NCBI RefSeq assembly: GCF_037969725.1
Contig: NZ_CP150203.1
Coordinates: 5,470,001-5,534,000 of the forward strand
Length of the DNA stretch: 64,000 nucleotides
Source: Paenibacillus sp. FSL W8-0426
Lineage (GTDB): Bacteria; Bacillota; Bacilli; Paenibacillales; Paenibacillaceae
Direction: 5' to 3'
Numbering within the stretch: the stretch's first letter is position 1; the number at the start of each line of letters is the position of its first letter. Below are positions 17,919 to 29,359 of this stretch, piece after piece. The position numbers were made by a program, and so were the translations under genes. The notes beneath the pieces were generated by a model, which was not told where the DNA came from, did not search any database, and saw nothing but the letters and a program-made list of their open reading frames with translations.

Positions 17919-19094
17919 TTACTGCTCCTGCAGCGTATCAAGCCATTTTTTTTGCTGCAGCACGTAGTCCATCAAATTCGTCTGCACCGACCACATATGT
18001 GCGGCAGAAGGTTTTTTGTTATATTCGGCAACCGCCGTGATGGCGCTGTTCATCGCTTTGGCCATCGCCGCCGCATAAGGCGCTGCCTCCCCGTTCGTGT
18101 TTGCGGACAGGTCGTTGAAGCCGCGCAGCCACGATTCATGCCGATTCTGAATGGAGGTCATCGTTTCGGCGGATACCGCTTGGGGCGCTGCTTTGCCCAG
18201 TTCTCCGATGGACAACGTCGAGAGCAGCCCGATCAACGTTTCGCTATCGTTAAAGAACTGTGTCGCGGTTGCCTGGTTAACGCCCAACGCCGCCACACCG
18301 ACTTCCGGATACGGAATCTCTTTAACGTAAAGTTCCACGCCCTGGGCCTTTAGGCGCGTGCTGAGCAGTTTGGCCTCTTCGCGATCAGGGGATATGCCGG
18401 CATAGACCCGATTACCGTCCTCCGGGTCCGCCTCTGCAGCAATCCCGGCCTGAGTCAATTCAAGTTTGGCCTGTTCAGCACGCTCCGGAGAACTGAAAAC
18501 GCCGTACTGCAGCGCATAGTAATTGCCGCCAGCCAATGTGGCCTGGGCCTGCTGCCCTGCCGAGACCGATACATTGGCCGTATTCTTTTGAGGTACGACG
18601 TTCGGAGCTGCCCCGTCTTTGTTGAAAAACGAAAGGATGACGAGGCCGAACAATGCTCCGGTGACGATTGCTCCCGTTACGGAACCAATCATTTTCCACC
18701 CCCGCGGGGCCCGGTTTCGCTGATAGGAATAGTGATTGTGCTCGCTTACCCAGTTGTGGTCCGCGTACTCCTCGTTCCATGGATCAACGGCTTCGCTCGC
18801 TTCCGGAAGATCCCGGCGCTCATTGGCATACCCTGCCTGCGGGTACTCGCGTTCAGAAGCACGCTTGTCCATTCTTTCCCCCGGTTTGAGACCCTCGGTA
18901 AGTATCGGCAGCGTTTCCCCCCAATCTCCCGGTATCTCCTCCGCAGACCATTGCGGAGCACTGTCTATGCTCGCTGGAGCATGCGTTATCTCCTCGTTCG
19001 CCGCCTGGAGCGTTGCAGGCGCGAGCCGCCCTTCGTTTTGCGGCTTGACAGCATCGTGCTCCCCGAAGCGAAACGTCATTCTAGCATTGTTCAC
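17919..19094 (-). CDS. SPOR-domain membrane protein, SpoIIB-like
   Basis: Predicted engulfment/septal peptidoglycan-binding protein. It has 391 residues from a GTG at 19094, which has GGGAGAGG 7 nt upstream; an ATG 60 nt upstream is less likely. The first 150 residues are cytoplasmic, acidic and low complexity. One transmembrane helix follows (about 158-180, MIGSVTGAIVTGALFGLVILSFF). A SPOR domain spans about 205-275 (YYALQYGVFSSPERAEQAKLEL). The C-terminal 110 residues are α-helical and extracytoplasmic. The slot between folC/murC and maf is where B. subtilis spoIIB lies, which supports the assignment; sequence identity to SpoIIB outside SPOR is not obvious. Confidence 0.78.
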   Translation of the reverse strand: MNNARMTFRFGEHDAVKPQNEGRLAPATLQAANEEITHAPASIDSAPQWSAEEIPGDWGETLPILTEGLKPGERMDKRASEREYPQAGYANERRDLPEASEAVDPWNEEYADHNWVSEHNHYSYQRNRAPRGWKMIGSVTGAIVTGALFGLVILSFFNKDGAAPNVVPQKNTANVSVSAGQQAQATLAGGNYYALQYGVFSSPERAEQAKLELTQAGIAAEADPEDGNRVYAGISPDREEAKLLSTRLKAQGVELYVKEIPYPEVGVAALGVNQATATQFFNDSETLIGLLSTLSIGELGKAAPQAVSAETMTSIQNRHESWLRGFNDLSANTNGEAAPYAAAMAKAMNSAITAVAEYNKKPSAAHMWSVQTNLMDYVLQQKKWLDTLQEQ

Positions 19095-19166
19095 CCCGTA
19101 CCCTCTCCCTTTGTCCCATTTATACAAGCTATATGCGGGAGAGCAGCCATTCATTCCTGAAACAAC

Positions 19167-19204
19167 GAAAAACCCGTCTCTTCCCTAATACGGGAGACGG
19201 GTTT
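19167..19204 (-). terminator. Rho-independent terminator after murC
   Basis: Perfect stem AAACCCGTCTC / GAGACGGGTTT with a short loop and trailing T on the minus strand, 18 nt beyond the murC stop. Confidence 0.92.
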
Positions 19205-19221
19205 CCCCTTGTGTTCCGATT

Positions 19222-20607
19222 CTATGCTTTGATCAATTTGGCGAGCGTGTCGCCCACCTTCCAGATGTCGCCTGCGCCCATGGTAAGAACAAGATCACCC
19301 GGCTGCAAACGGCTCTGCAGATCGGCAACCACGTCCTCCTTCGCAGGCAAGTAACGAGCCGATGCATTGCTGTTCTGCACGATCAGTTCCACCAATTTGG
19401 CGGAATGCACGCCTTCGATCTGTTTTTCCCCTGCCGGAGAATAAATGTCGGTAATCAACACCTCATCGGCTTCGGCAAATGCACGGCTAAATGCGTCCAG
19501 CAGGAAAAACGTGCGCGTGTACCGCTGCGGCTGGAACACCGCGATGATGCGTTTTCCTGTTGCTTTCGCCGCACTGATCGTGGCCTCGATCTCGGTCGGG
19601 TGATGTGCGTAATCATCGATAATCAACATGTCGTTGGCTTCGCCCAGCACCTGGAATCTGCGTTTGGCTCCATGGAACTCAATGATAGCTTCGACGATTT
19701 TATCGAATGAAATTCCTGCTTCCAAACACGTAATGACCGTTGCCATCGCGTTGTATACATTGTGCTTGCCTGGTACGGAAAGTTCAACGGTTCCGAGCGT
19801 TTTGCCCTGGTGGTTCATCGTAAAGGAGATTTGACGGTCTCCCAATTGGATATCCGTTGCAGTGTAATCCGCATCCCGATCAATGCCGTACGTAGTAACG
19901 CGTGCCTGCAGCTGAGGCAAAATACTTTGAATGTTCTCGTCGTCGGCGCATACGATAGCCGTGCCTTCCGGACGAATCTGGCTAAGGAACTGCACGTATG
20001 CCTTTTTGAGCTCTTCAAAGTCGCTATTGTAATTTTCGAGGTGATCGGCTTCGATGTTGGTTACGATGCCAAGCCATGGATGGTATTGCAAAAACGAGCC
20101 GTCGCTCTCATCAGCCTCCGCAACGACCCAATCGCCTTGACCCGCTTTCGCGTTGGTGCCCAGGTTCATGATTTCCCCGCCGATGATGTATGTCGGATCC
20201 GTTCCGCATTTATCCATGACGAGCGCGATCATCGAGGAGGTTGTCGTTTTGCCGTGTGCTCCCGCAACCGCCACGCCCTTGCGTTCGTTAAGTAACCGTG
20301 CCAGCATCTGGGCCCGGTGCAATATAGGAATGTTCAGCTGCTGAGCAGCCACACGCTCCACATTGTCCGCCGGAGCTGCCGTCGAATAAACGACCAAGTC
20401 GGCCCCGTTTACATGCTCCGCAGTATGTCCGATGTATATTTTCGCCCCTTTGGCTGCCAACTTCTCGGTCAACTCCTGGGAAGCGACATCCGATCCGGTC
20501 ACGGTGTATCCCATTTCAAGCATAACTCTGGCAATGGCACTCATGCCATAACCGCCAATCCCTATAAAATGAACGTGTTCCGATGTATTTAACAAAACCT
20601 TCACCAA
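19222..20607 (-). CDS. murC: UDP-N-acetylmuramate-L-alanine ligase
   Basis: ATP-dependent addition of L-alanine to UDP-MurNAc, the first Mur ligase step; cytosolic. It has 461 residues: an N-terminal Rossmann domain ([17 protein letters not shown]), a central ATPase domain with the P-loop [14 protein letters not shown] (about 113-126), and a C-terminal ligase domain with [14 protein letters not shown] (about 330-345). The start codon lies within the last codons of folC (7-nt overlap), suggesting coupling. In B. subtilis murC is not beside folC, so this placement is a difference from that model. Confidence 0.97.
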   Translation of the reverse strand: MVKVLLNTSEHVHFIGIGGYGMSAIARVMLEMGYTVTGSDVASQELTEKLAAKGAKIYIGHTAEHVNGADLVVYSTAAPADNVERVAAQQLNIPILHRAQMLARLLNERKGVAVAGAHGKTTTSSMIALVMDKCGTDPTYIIGGEIMNLGTNAKAGQGDWVVAEADESDGSFLQYHPWLGIVTNIEADHLENYNSDFEELKKAYVQFLSQIRPEGTAIVCADDENIQSILPQLQARVTTYGIDRDADYTATDIQLGDRQISFTMNHQGKTLGTVELSVPGKHNVYNAMATVITCLEAGISFDKIVEAIIEFHGAKRRFQVLGEANDMLIIDDYAHHPTEIEATISAAKATGKRIIAVFQPQRYTRTFFLLDAFSRAFAEADEVLITDIYSPAGEKQIEGVHSAKLVELIVQNSNASARYLPAKEDVVADLQSRLQPGDLVLTMGAGDIWKVGDTLAKLIKA

Positions 20608-21977
20608 CCTTTTTCAGAATCGGTTTGATGCAAAAGGGCTGCCCGCACATCCGCAATCAAGTACAATGTGCCGGAGACTACCCCCAGATCTTCCGCTTCC
20701 GTCCGTGATTTCAATAATTCAAGCGCCTTCACCCAATCGGGCTCGACGATGATTTCAAGTTCCTTCTTCGCGAAACCGGGACGCACCCGTGCTACAACGT
20801 CCTGAAGCTTGGCTGCATCCATTTTGCGCCTAAAGTCCGGCTCGGTCAGGATCAGCGTATCCACTAGTGGCAGTATATGCTGCAAATATGCTTCATGATG
20901 CTTATTCTCCAGCATGCCCATCATCAAATTTAACCTTTTGTGGGGGTAGACCTCCTTAATGCTTTGGGCCAGCGATTCCGCCCCTTCCGGATTATGTGCT
21001 CCATCCAGAACGATCCGCGGATCATCAACCACTTTTTCGAAGCGCCCCGCCCAAAATGCATGTTCAAATCCTTGCACGAGATCCTTGTCTTCCAATACAA
21101 ACGCCATGTATTGCCGCAGCACTTCAAGCGCCATAAGCGCGCCTGCGGCGTTGTCGCATTGGTATGTACCCTTCATGCAAATGCGAATGTCCAGTTCGCG
21201 GAAAGGTCCGGCAAAATGAATGGTCTGACTGTTTTCGTCGCGATCCACTCTGCGATAAGAAAACTGCTGCCCTGCCACATAAGCCGTCGAACGAAGTTCT
21301 TGGGCCCGATCCGTGATGACCTTGATGGCTTCAGGCTGCGACGCACAGGTGACCACAGGTACCCCCGGCTTGATAATGCCCGCCTTTTCCCACGCAATGG
21401 CCTCGACCGTATCCCCAAGCACATCCGTATGGTCCATGCCGATGTTGGTAATGACCGAAACGACTGGAGTAACGATGTTGGTTACGTCCATCCTTCCCCC
21501 AAGCCCAGTCTCCCATACTACCACGTCGGGGTAGCACTCCTCCGCATAATAGAGAAGCGCAAGCGTCGTCGACACTTCGAACATGGTTGGAGAACCGAGC
21601 GGAGTCGAAGCCATCTCCCGCACGAGCGGATGCAGCCGATTGGCAATTTTCAGCAGCGTCTCCTCAGGGATATCCTCTCCGTTGTATTGAAAACGGTTCG
21701 TGAATTTGGTGATGTAGGGCGACGTGAACGTACCTACGTCATACCCTGCCTGAAGAAGTACCGACGTCAAAAAAGCGCAAGTCGAACCTTTTCCGTTCGT
21801 TCCCGCGACATGAATGAATTTGAGACGCCGATGCGGATTCCCCAGCCGTGCCATCAGCGCTTCGATACGCTCCAGCCCCGGTCTGATGCCAAAAGGAATA
21901 AGACCATTGATCCAGTCTACCGCCTCGACATATGTCTGCAAAGGTGCCTTTTCGCCTGCTCCATTGATTTCCGTCAT
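20601..21977 (-). CDS. folC: Folylpolyglutamate synthase / dihydrofolate synthase
   Basis: Adds glutamate to folates (and forms dihydrofolate from dihydropteroate); Mur-ligase fold. It has 458 residues, with the P-loop [14 protein letters not shown] (about 59-72), the [20 protein letters not shown] block and the C-terminal [15 protein letters not shown] motif. It lies downstream of valS, as in B. subtilis, and overlaps murC. Confidence 0.95.
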   Translation of the reverse strand: MTEINGAGEKAPLQTYVEAVDWINGLIPFGIRPGLERIEALMARLGNPHRRLKFIHVAGTNGKGSTCAFLTSVLLQAGYDVGTFTSPYITKFTNRFQYNGEDIPEETLLKIANRLHPLVREMASTPLGSPTMFEVSTTLALLYYAEECYPDVVVWETGLGGRMDVTNIVTPVVSVITNIGMDHTDVLGDTVEAIAWEKAGIIKPGVPVVTCASQPEAIKVITDRAQELRSTAYVAGQQFSYRRVDRDENSQTIHFAGPFRELDIRICMKGTYQCDNAAGALMALEVLRQYMAFVLEDKDLVQGFEHAFWAGRFEKVVDDPRIVLDGAHNPEGAESLAQSIKEVYPHKRLNLMMGMLENKHHEAYLQHILPLVDTLILTEPDFRRKMDAAKLQDVVARVRPGFAKKELEIIVEPDWVKALELLKSRTEAEDLGVVSGTLYLIADVRAALLHQTDSEKGW

Positions 21978-22007
21978 CTGATTTCACCTTCGGTCCCAAT
22001 GTAATTG

Positions 22008-22042
22008 AAAAAATCGGCCGGATGGCGAACAGCCGCCATCCG
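22008..22042 (-). terminator. Rho-independent terminator after valS
   Basis: Minus-strand stem CGGATGGCG / CGCCATCCG around GCTGTT, then GCC-GATTTTTT. It lies 14-48 nt past the valS stop. Confidence 0.9.
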
Positions 22043-22055
22043 ACCCAGAAATGCC

Positions 22056-24722
22056 TTACGCCTTCAGTTCATTGATCCGGGCAATGACTTTATCCCGTTT
22101 GTCCGAATAATCGGCCATTTTGGCGCGTTCTTCTTCAATAACCTTGGCAGGAGCCTTGGATACGAAGCCTTCGTTCGCCAGCTTTTTCTCTACGCGCGAC
22201 ACTTCGTTTTCCAGATTCTGCAGTTCTTTCTCCAAGCGGGCAACTTCCTGCTCGATATCGATCAGTCCCGCCAGCGGCAAATACAATTCGGCGCCTGTGA
22301 TGACTGCCGTCATCGCTTTGTCCGGAGAGCTGAGGTTCAGACCGCTGTCGAATTCGGACGTGTTGCAGAAACGTCTGATGAAATGGCTGTTGCGTTCGAT
22401 GATGCTGTTGGCCTCGGCGCTATTGGCTTTGATCAGCAATTCGACTTTTTTGCTCATCGGCACGTTGACTTCGGCGCGAATGTTCCGTACCGCACGGATC
22501 GTATCCATCAGCAGGTTCATTTCGGCAACGGCTTCCGGGTTTTCCATGGCCGGGTCATACGTCGGCCAAGCAGCCAGCGTAATCGTCTCGCCTTCATGCG
22601 GCAGATGCTGCCAAATCTCTTCGGAGATGTAAGGCATGAACGGATGAATCAGGCGCATGGTCTGATCGAGCACATAAGCCAATACGGATTGGGTTTTCTT
22701 TTTCGCCACAGGATCTTCGCCGTAAAAGGACAATTTTGCAAATTCGATGTACCAGTCGCACAGATCGTCCCAGATGAAGTTGTAGAGGAGACGACCGGTT
22801 TCGCCAAATTCATACGCTTCGATTAGACGCGTAATGTCACGGGAAGTTTCGTTCAGACGGTGCAAAATCCAATAATCCGCGGTCCCAAGCTCGCCGGAAA
22901 TGTCGCGATCCTCGATAGTGAAGCCTTCCAGGTTCATCAGGGCAAAGCGGGATGCATTCCAGATTTTGTTCGCAAAGTTGCGGGCCTGCTCCACGCGTTC
23001 CCAGCGGAAACGCAAATCTTGCCCCGGCGTGCTGCTCGTCGAGATCATGTAACGCATGGCATCCGCGCCGTATTTCTCGATAACGTCGAGCGGATCAACC
23101 CCGTTGCCAAGCGACTTGGACATTTTGCGTCCTTCCGAGTCACGCACCAATCCGTGCATGAGTACGTCCTTGAACGGAATTTCGTCCGTGAATTCCAGCG
23201 CGGTGAAAATCATGCGCGCAACCCAGAAATAAATGATGTCATAACCCGTTACAAGCACGCTGGTCGGGTAGTAACGTTTCAGGTCGTCCGTATCTTCAGG
23301 CCATCCGAGCGTGGAGAACGGCCACAGCGCGGAGCTGAACCACGTATCGAGCACATCCTCGTCTTGTCTCAGGTTGCGGCCCGCATATTCAGGGAGCGTT
23401 GTCGGATCTTCGGCGGAGACGATAATTTCGCCAGTTTCGTCGTCATACCAGGCAGGAATCCGGTGACCCCACCACAGTTGGCGGGAAATACACCAATCGC
23501 GAACGTTCTCGATCCAGTTCAAATAGGTTTTCTCGAAACGTTCCGGCACAAAGCGTACGCCGTCGCCTTCTTGCTGTTTCTTGATGGCTCTTTCGGCGAG
23601 CGGCTTCATTTCAACGAACCACTGCGTGGACAGATAAGGCTCGATTACTGCCCCCGTACGTTCGCTGTGGCCAACCTGATGGACATGGTCCTCAATGTTG
23701 ATCAGCACGCCCAGCTCTTTCAGGTCTGCAACAATTTGTTTGCGGCAGTCGCTGCGATCCATGCCTTGATACTTGCCTGCTTCGGCATTCATCGTTCCCG
23801 TTTCATCCATGACGATAATTTGCGGCAGATCGTGGCGCAAACCGACTTCGAAGTCGTTCGGGTCATGCGCAGGCGTAATTTTAACGGCACCGCTTCCGAA
23901 CTCTTTGTCGACGTACTCGTCCGCAATAATCGGGATTTCGCGGCCGATGATCGGCAGCACGAGCGTTTTGCCAATCATGTCGGCATAACGTTCGTCTTTG
24001 GGATGCACGGCTACGGCCGTGTCGCCAAGCATCGTTTCCGGACGCGTCGTTGCCACGGTAATATGGCCGCTTCCGTCCTTGAGCGGGTATTGCAAATGGT
24101 ACAGGTGGCCCTGAACCTCTTTATATTCAACCTCGATGTCGGACAACGCCGTCCGGTTCACCGGATCCCAGTTAATGATCTTTTTGCCGCGGTAAATCAG
24201 ACCTTTCTCGTACAGCTGCACAAACACTTTGCGCACCGCTTTGGACAAACCTTCGTCCAGTGTAAAACGCTCGCGGGAGTAGTCCAGCGACAGGCCCATT
24301 TTGCCCCATTGCTCGCGAATCGTCGTTGCATATTGTTCCTTCCAGTCCCAAACGCGATCCAGGAATTTCTCACGGCCGAGATCGTAGCGGGTCAGTCCTT
24401 CTTCCCGAAGCTTTTGTTCCACTTTGGTCTGAGTCGCGATTCCCGCATGGTCCGATCCCGGCAGCCACAGCGCATCGTAACCTTGCATCCGTTTGGTACG
24501 GATCAGGATGTCCTGCAGCGTAAAGTCGAGCGCGTGCCCGATATGCAGCATGCCGGTGACGTTCGGCGGCGGAATTACGATGGTAAAAGGCTCAGCGTCT
24601 TTGCGCTGTCCTGCTTGAAAATATCCTCGCTCGATCCAGGTCTGATACCATTTTTGCTCCGCAGCCTTCGGGTCATATGTCGTCGGCATTTCGGTTGCGG
24701 CTGACTTGTTTTGTTCCGTCAT
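22056..24722 (-). CDS. valS: Valyl-tRNA synthetase
   Basis: Class Ia aminoacyl-tRNA synthetase charging tRNA-Val. It has 888 residues. The HIGH-type signature [17 protein letters not shown] lies at about 51-67, the CP1 editing domain at about 190-350 ([17 protein letters not shown]), and the KMSKS motif in [17 protein letters not shown] near 530. An anticodon-binding domain and a C-terminal coiled coil (about 820-888, heptad-rich [20 protein letters not shown]) follow. Expression is controlled by the T-box leader upstream. Confidence 0.98.
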   Translation of the reverse strand: MTEQNKSAATEMPTTYDPKAAEQKWYQTWIERGYFQAGQRKDAEPFTIVIPPPNVTGMLHIGHALDFTLQDILIRTKRMQGYDALWLPGSDHAGIATQTKVEQKLREEGLTRYDLGREKFLDRVWDWKEQYATTIREQWGKMGLSLDYSRERFTLDEGLSKAVRKVFVQLYEKGLIYRGKKIINWDPVNRTALSDIEVEYKEVQGHLYHLQYPLKDGSGHITVATTRPETMLGDTAVAVHPKDERYADMIGKTLVLPIIGREIPIIADEYVDKEFGSGAVKITPAHDPNDFEVGLRHDLPQIIVMDETGTMNAEAGKYQGMDRSDCRKQIVADLKELGVLINIEDHVHQVGHSERTGAVIEPYLSTQWFVEMKPLAERAIKKQQEGDGVRFVPERFEKTYLNWIENVRDWCISRQLWWGHRIPAWYDDETGEIIVSAEDPTTLPEYAGRNLRQDEDVLDTWFSSALWPFSTLGWPEDTDDLKRYYPTSVLVTGYDIIYFWVARMIFTALEFTDEIPFKDVLMHGLVRDSEGRKMSKSLGNGVDPLDVIEKYGADAMRYMISTSSTPGQDLRFRWERVEQARNFANKIWNASRFALMNLEGFTIEDRDISGELGTADYWILHRLNETSRDITRLIEAYEFGETGRLLYNFIWDDLCDWYIEFAKLSFYGEDPVAKKKTQSVLAYVLDQTMRLIHPFMPYISEEIWQHLPHEGETITLAAWPTYDPAMENPEAVAEMNLLMDTIRAVRNIRAEVNVPMSKKVELLIKANSAEANSIIERNSHFIRRFCNTSEFDSGLNLSSPDKAMTAVITGAELYLPLAGLIDIEQEVARLEKELQNLENEVSRVEKKLANEGFVSKAPAKVIEEERAKMADYSDKRDKVIARINELKA

Positions 24723-24760
24723 TTGTCATTCCTCCGTTACTCATCATCTTCGCCAAAAAA

Positions 24761-25062
24761 CAAAAAAACCTTTCATCCCTCAAAGGACGAAAGGTTAGCT
24801 TTCGCGGTACCACCTTTGTTTCACGCAAGCACAGACCAAGACAGAGCATCCTTGAGGCTTCGCGTGACACTTTAAGCAGATAACGGCTGCTACCGGCCCA
24901 TTCTACCAAGCAGGGATGAAGCTCATACCGCTTCACGAACTCCCGCGTTCAAAAAGGCAACTCCCGGGCGACTTCGATCAGCTGGTTCCTGCGGAATTTT
25001 TCAGCGCTGCAATCCCGCTCTCTGAAAGGTCATACTGTCTACTACTCCCGATCTTCGTCTTT
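24761..25062 (-). promoter_or_regulatory. T-box riboswitch of valS
   Basis: tRNA-sensing leader. On the minus strand the T-box bulge sequence AGGTGGTACCGCG ends near 24805 and is followed directly by the terminator stem AACCTTTCGTCC / GGATGAAAGGTT plus seven T at 24761-24796. Upstream, stem I has the AGTAGTAGACAG and AGAGAGCGGG elements. On the 3' side of stem I, GATCGAAGTCGCC gives a probable GTC (valine) specifier at 24970-24972, matching the regulated gene. Uncharged tRNA-Val should stabilise the antiterminator. The specifier assignment is inferred from position; no folding was computed. Confidence 0.92.
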
Positions 25063-25137
25063 CCTTAAAATTCCCATGAGGCTAATGAAATAACCAAACG
25101 CCCGCCATTCGCGGATGTTAGGAAAAAACCTAAACAC

Positions 25138-25166
25138 ATCATACCTTGCCCGTGCCCGATAGTCAA
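25138..25166 (-). promoter_or_regulatory. Sigma-A promoter of the T-box-valS transcript
   Basis: Minus strand: -35 TTGACT at 25161-25166, 17-nt spacer, -10 TATGAT at 25138-25143. It starts about 70 nt upstream of T-box stem I. Confidence 0.85.
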
Positions 25167-25220
25167 CCTGGCAACCGCTGATTCACGTCCCTGCCATGCG
25201 TTTTGCGGCATACCAATGGC

Positions 25221-25250
25221 AAAAACCCGCAATCCAAACGGATCACGGGT
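25221..25250 (-). terminator. Rho-independent terminator after the spoVID-like gene
   Basis: Minus-strand 11-bp stem ACCCGTGATCC / GGATTGCGGGT (with G-T pairs) and loop GTTT, followed by TTTTTG. It insulates the valS promoter from upstream transcription. Confidence 0.85.
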
Positions 25251-25301
25251 GAAACAGCGCTTGTTTTTGATTCCAGAACAAACCCTTAACGGCATTGCCA
25301 T

Positions 25302-26870
25302 TCAAGGAATGTAAAGGACCTGACCCTCTTCGACGACCTGTTCGGAGAGGCGGTTATACAACTGCAATTCCCTCGTCGTCAATTGATAGCGGTCGGCGAT
25401 GGTATCCAGCGTTTCTTCCCGTTGAACGATGCACATTTTCACCTTTCGGAAAGGCGTCTGCTCTACGAGCGTACCCAAAAACAGGTTTTTCCACTGCACC
25501 TCTTCCGAAGCAGCAGACGGTTCCCGCGACGTTTCTGCAGCCGCCTCATTGGGGCGCTCCTCCTCTGCCTCTCTCGTGCCTTTGCCCGAAATTAAAGATG
25601 AAATGCCAACCCCATCCTCCTGGGGCGGACGCGTCTCCCGTTTGCTGCCAAAAGCCACCTTGAGTTCCGGCTTGTCTTCCGTTTCGGCCACGGGTTCGGG
25701 AATCGCCGATGGAGTTTCTGCCGGGGGATCAGCCAGCTGCACCTCATTAGACTCGCGTTCCTTTGCAGGAACAACCGCTTCAGAAGCGGCAAACACGTCC
25801 TGCCAGTTTTCCCCTCCTGCCGACTCTTCCTTCTGTTCTTCCTGCGTTGGAGCGGATCTTGTTTCTCCAAGGGTCCATGGGTTCGCAAAGGCTTCACGGG
25901 ATTGACGAGATTCCTGAGCTTCCCGCTCCTGGTTTGCATGTTCCGGCAATGACGATGCCGAAAGTGCATGCCATGCAGGCAAGCTTGGTTCAGGTTCCGG
26001 TGGAGCCGGTACCTTCGCGGCATCCGCAGCGGTTCTTTCTTCGACATCCGTATTAGCGTCCGGGTCCGAAGCCGTATCGATCGGCTCGGAATATGCCGCT
26101 CCAAAGAAGGATAGATGGGCTGCTCCGTTCGCTTCAGCCTCCTCGTTTGCTTCGGCCTCTTCCACCACTCCCGGCTCACGCTCGGCTGCCTCCTGCGCAA
26201 GGAGTTGAGGTTGCTCCGCCGGAACCTGCCCGGAAACAGGACCGTTGATCGTTTCAGGCTCTAACGAATCGTCCAAACGTAAGGCATTGTCCGCTTCAGG
26301 CTGGTATAGAAGACCCCTGGCCGCCTCGTCCAGTTTGGGCGCTCCAATAAGCCTTTCCTCTTCGCTTCGCTGCAGCAGATATTCCTGGGCGTGAACGTTT
26401 ATTTCGCTATCTGGTTGCTCCGGTTCCGTTTCGAAGCCATCCTGCGGCAGCTCCGGCGAATGAACGACTGTGAACTCGTCTGCCGGCCACCCTTGGTTCT
26501 CCTCCGCCGCAAAACCCTGAATGCCCCGAAGCGACAACACGCCGGTAATGTTCAAGCTTCGCTCCGATAACAGATCAACATCAAAGTTTTCAATTTCGAT
26601 CGAAATATCATCAAGGGACCGAACACGGTTGAGCGGAACCGTGATTTCAACAGGAATGAAATGTTTCAACTCTTCGGAATAGTCATTCTCTCCCCTATAA
26701 GCCCCCGTTAGCAGCAAATGCCCCCTAAGTGTCGCGTAATCTTCCTGACCGATCACCTGAATGCGCGGAAAAAGCTCAATTTCCTCCAGTTCCTCAATCG
26801 CAGGGACTCCCTCTGACAAATGAACGCGCTCATAAATATCGAACCGCAAACCATATGGTTGATTCAGCAA
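25302..26870 (-). CDS. spoVID: SpoVID-like spore coat morphogenetic protein with LysM domain
   Basis: Predicted coat-encasement protein of the mother cell. It has 522 residues. The N-terminal domain (about 1-125) has the SpoVID-type pattern GLRFDIYERVHLSEGVP, LRGHLLLTGAY, FIPVEITVPLNRV. Residues about 130-440 form a long acidic, low-complexity region rich in Glu, Ala and Pro, normal for the family. The C-terminal LysM domain (about 475-520: REETLDTIADRYQLTTRELQL) is where lipid II/peptidoglycan and SafA interactions are expected. Position upstream of valS and downstream of hemL agrees with B. subtilis, although a partner ysxE gene is absent here. Confidence 0.85.
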   Translation of the reverse strand: MLNQPYGLRFDIYERVHLSEGVPAIEELEEIELFPRIQVIGQEDYATLRGHLLLTGAYRGENDYSEELKHFIPVEITVPLNRVRSLDDISIEIENFDVDLLSERSLNITGVLSLRGIQGFAAEENQGWPADEFTVVHSPELPQDGFETEPEQPDSEINVHAQEYLLQRSEEERLIGAPKLDEAARGLLYQPEADNALRLDDSLEPETINGPVSGQVPAEQPQLLAQEAAEREPGVVEEAEANEEAEANGAAHLSFFGAAYSEPIDTASDPDANTDVEERTAADAAKVPAPPEPEPSLPAWHALSASSLPEHANQEREAQESRQSREAFANPWTLGETRSAPTQEEQKEESAGGENWQDVFAASEAVVPAKERESNEVQLADPPAETPSAIPEPVAETEDKPELKVAFGSKRETRPPQEDGVGISSLISGKGTREAEEERPNEAAAETSREPSAASEEVQWKNLFLGTLVEQTPFRKVKMCIVQREETLDTIADRYQLTTRELQLYNRLSEQVVEEGQVLYIP

Positions 26871-27005
26871 AGGTGGCGTCCTCCTTTCGGCATATGTTCA
26901 CCATAATCCTTCTCATGGGACTGATGCATGGTCCAAATGTTTCATTACCCCATCTATATGCCCTGCATGAGATAAGCATGCCACCTTTTCCTCAAACCTT
27001 ATGTT

Positions 27006-27914
27006 TTAATGGTCCTGGCCCTCCCGCTTGGCCAACTGTTCGAAATCGGACGGCCACGGATCGGCGACCTCCACCTTAGCTCCCGTCAGCGGGTGCGCAA
27101 AAGTCAGCCTTTCCCCGTGAAGCGCTTGTCGGCCGATCTGTTCTTTCCGGCCTCCGTATAACACGTCCCCGACAAGGGGATGACCGACGTGAGCCATGTG
27201 CACCCGAATCTGGTGGGTGCGTCCCGTTTCCAGCTTTAACCGCACAAGCGTTGCGTTTTCCCATACCTCTACAACCTGCACACGGGTAATCGCCTCCTGT
27301 CCCCCATCGGACACGCGCCTGCGCTGTTTGTGATGCCTGTCTTTGCCGATCGGCGCATCAATGATTTTCAGCCGCCCCGGAATCTTGCCTCCTGCAATGG
27401 CAACATATTGCCGGTCGATCTCCTTGCGTCGCATGGCTTCGTCCAGCTTGGCTAAAGCAAATGCGTTTTTGGCGTACAAAACCGGACCTGTCGTATCCTC
27501 GTCCAAACGATGAATGTGGCGCACGCGGGTTTGTATCCCGTTCATCTCATAGTAAGCTGCCACGGCATGATCCAGAGTGACCGCCCGGTCCTCGCGGCTG
27601 CCGTCCGAATGCAGCTTCATGCCTGCCGGCTTGTGTACCACAAGGCAAAAATCATCCTCGTATAATACGTCAATATCTGCCCAGCGCGGCTCCACGTCCA
27701 GAGGAAGAGAAGCAAAAAGGGCCAGCCTTAGCCGGTCCCCTGCCAGTTGTATGCCGCCTGTCGCCTTGAGCTGGCGGAGCATTTTGTCGGGCATGCCAAG
27801 CTCCGAGAGCAGCCACTGCTCGGCTGCAGCTTGTCTGTCAGCACTGCCCGTTACTTTTTTTCCCGGCGTCAGCTCAAGCCAATCCCCGCGGCGTTTCCAA
27901 CTTGTTATGCTCAT
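27006..27914 (-). CDS. RluA/RluD family pseudouridine synthase
   Basis: Isomerises specific uridines in rRNA or tRNA. The 302-residue protein has the catalytic motif HRLDEDTTG (about 135-143; the Asp of RLD is the nucleophile, and the usual S is T here), [13 protein letters not shown] and the [20 protein letters not shown] block. A short N-terminal segment replaces a clear S4 domain. The ATG at 27914 overlaps the hemL stop (4 nt), so it is co-transcribed with the heme genes, though no functional link is known. The target uridine cannot be predicted. Confidence 0.88.
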   Translation of the reverse strand: MSITSWKRRGDWLELTPGKKVTGSADRQAAAEQWLLSELGMPDKMLRQLKATGGIQLAGDRLRLALFASLPLDVEPRWADIDVLYEDDFCLVVHKPAGMKLHSDGSREDRAVTLDHAVAAYYEMNGIQTRVRHIHRLDEDTTGPVLYAKNAFALAKLDEAMRRKEIDRQYVAIAGGKIPGRLKIIDAPIGKDRHHKQRRRVSDGGQEAITRVQVVEVWENATLVRLKLETGRTHQIRVHMAHVGHPLVGDVLYGGRKEQIGRQALHGERLTFAHPLTGAKVEVADPWPSDFEQLAKREGQDH

Positions 27915-29215
27915 AGCGATTGCAATGCCTTGCGGTTTGCCTCGATCGTGTCGTCGATGTCTTGTTCCGTGTGCACGCCCGATACGAACATGCCCTCAAA
28001 CTGGGACGGTGCCACGCTGACACCTTGATCGATCATGGATGCAAAGTAGCGACGGAAATGATCCAGATTGCTTTCTTTGGCTATGTCATAGCTCGTCACC
28101 GGAGTCCCCGTAAAGAACGGGCAGACCATGGAGCCGACCCGGTTGATCGTGACCGGAATGCCGGCTTCCGCCGCATTTTGCTCGAATCCGGACTGCAGGC
28201 GTGCAGATAGCGTTTCAAGCCGATCATAAACTTCGGGCGTAAGCAGCTTCAAAGTTGTATATCCGGCAGTCATCGCAAGCGGATTGCCGCTAAGCGTTCC
28301 GGCCTGGTAGATCGGTCCGGTCGGCGCGATCTGCTCCATCAGGTCCCGTCTGCCGCCGTAGGCTCCAACAGGCAAACCGCCGCCAATCACTTTGCCGAGA
28401 CAAGTCAGGTCAGGCGTTACCCCAAAGCGTCCTTGGGCACAGTTCAAGCCAACCCGGAAGCCTGTCATCACTTCATCGAAAATAAGCAAACTGCCGTATT
28501 GTTCCGTCAGGCTGCGCAGCCCTTCAAGAAATCCCGGCAGCGGCGGCACAACGCCCATGTTTCCGGCCACGGGCTCCACGATCACGGCGGCAAGCTCCTC
28601 ACCATAACGCTCGAATGCCAGGCTTACGGATTCCAGATCATTGTACGGAACCGTAATCGTATTGCTTGCTACACCTTCGGGCACGCCAGGGCTATCCGGC
28701 AATCCAAGCGTGGCCACGCCCGATCCGGCTTTGATCAGCAGGCTGTCCGCATGTCCGTGATAGGAGCCCTCGAATTTCAAAATTTTGCTGCGGCCGGTCA
28801 CGCCGCGAGCCAAGCGGATCGCACTCATCGTCGCTTCCGTACCCGAATTGACCATGCGCACGATGTCGATCGAAGGTACGCGCTCGCACACGAGCTTGGC
28901 CATTTCCGTCTCGATGAGCGTTGGAGCCCCAAAGCTCGTCCCTTTCAGGGCAGTCTCGCGCAAAGCTTCAACAACATCGGGATGGGCATGCCCCATAATC
29001 AGCGGTCCCCAGGAAGCGACATAATCGATGAATTCGTTCCCGTCGATATCGTAGATTTTGGAGCCTTCGCCGCGCTCTGCATAGATTGGCGTCAATCCAA
29101 CCGATTTGAATGCGCGAACCGGACTGTTCACTCCACCGGGTATGTACTGCTTGGCTTCCTCGAATGCGCTGCGGGAGCGCTCGTCGTTCCGACGGCTTCC
29201 TTGTTGTGCGGTCAT
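27911..29215 (-). CDS. hemL: Glutamate-1-semialdehyde 2,1-aminomutase
   Basis: PLP enzyme producing 5-aminolevulinate in the C5 heme pathway. It has 434 residues. PLP lysine lies in [17 protein letters not shown], with [18 protein letters not shown] and [16 protein letters not shown] as further family blocks. The start has AAAGGAGGA 6 nt upstream. Last heme enzyme of the operon, 144 nt after hemB. The intervening spacer (29216-29359) contains an inverted repeat CCGGCTGTC...GACAGCCGG at about 29239-29273 without a T-run. Confidence 0.96.
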   Translation of the reverse strand: MTAQQGSRRNDERSRSAFEEAKQYIPGGVNSPVRAFKSVGLTPIYAERGEGSKIYDIDGNEFIDYVASWGPLIMGHAHPDVVEALRETALKGTSFGAPTLIETEMAKLVCERVPSIDIVRMVNSGTEATMSAIRLARGVTGRSKILKFEGSYHGHADSLLIKAGSGVATLGLPDSPGVPEGVASNTITVPYNDLESVSLAFERYGEELAAVIVEPVAGNMGVVPPLPGFLEGLRSLTEQYGSLLIFDEVMTGFRVGLNCAQGRFGVTPDLTCLGKVIGGGLPVGAYGGRRDLMEQIAPTGPIYQAGTLSGNPLAMTAGYTTLKLLTPEVYDRLETLSARLQSGFEQNAAEAGIPVTINRVGSMVCPFFTGTPVTSYDIAKESNLDHFRRYFASMIDQGVSVAPSQFEGMFVSGVHTEQDIDDTIEANRKALQSL

Positions 29216-29359
29216 TGAACATCCTCCTTTGGATTATCCTCCGGCTGTCCATACAATCAAGTACCGACAGCCGGATGGAAACTTCAATATCAATTTGCTA
29301 TTTAACGATGGAGTGATGGCTCGGGTGCCATGTCCATGATGCTTATATCGTCTAACCGT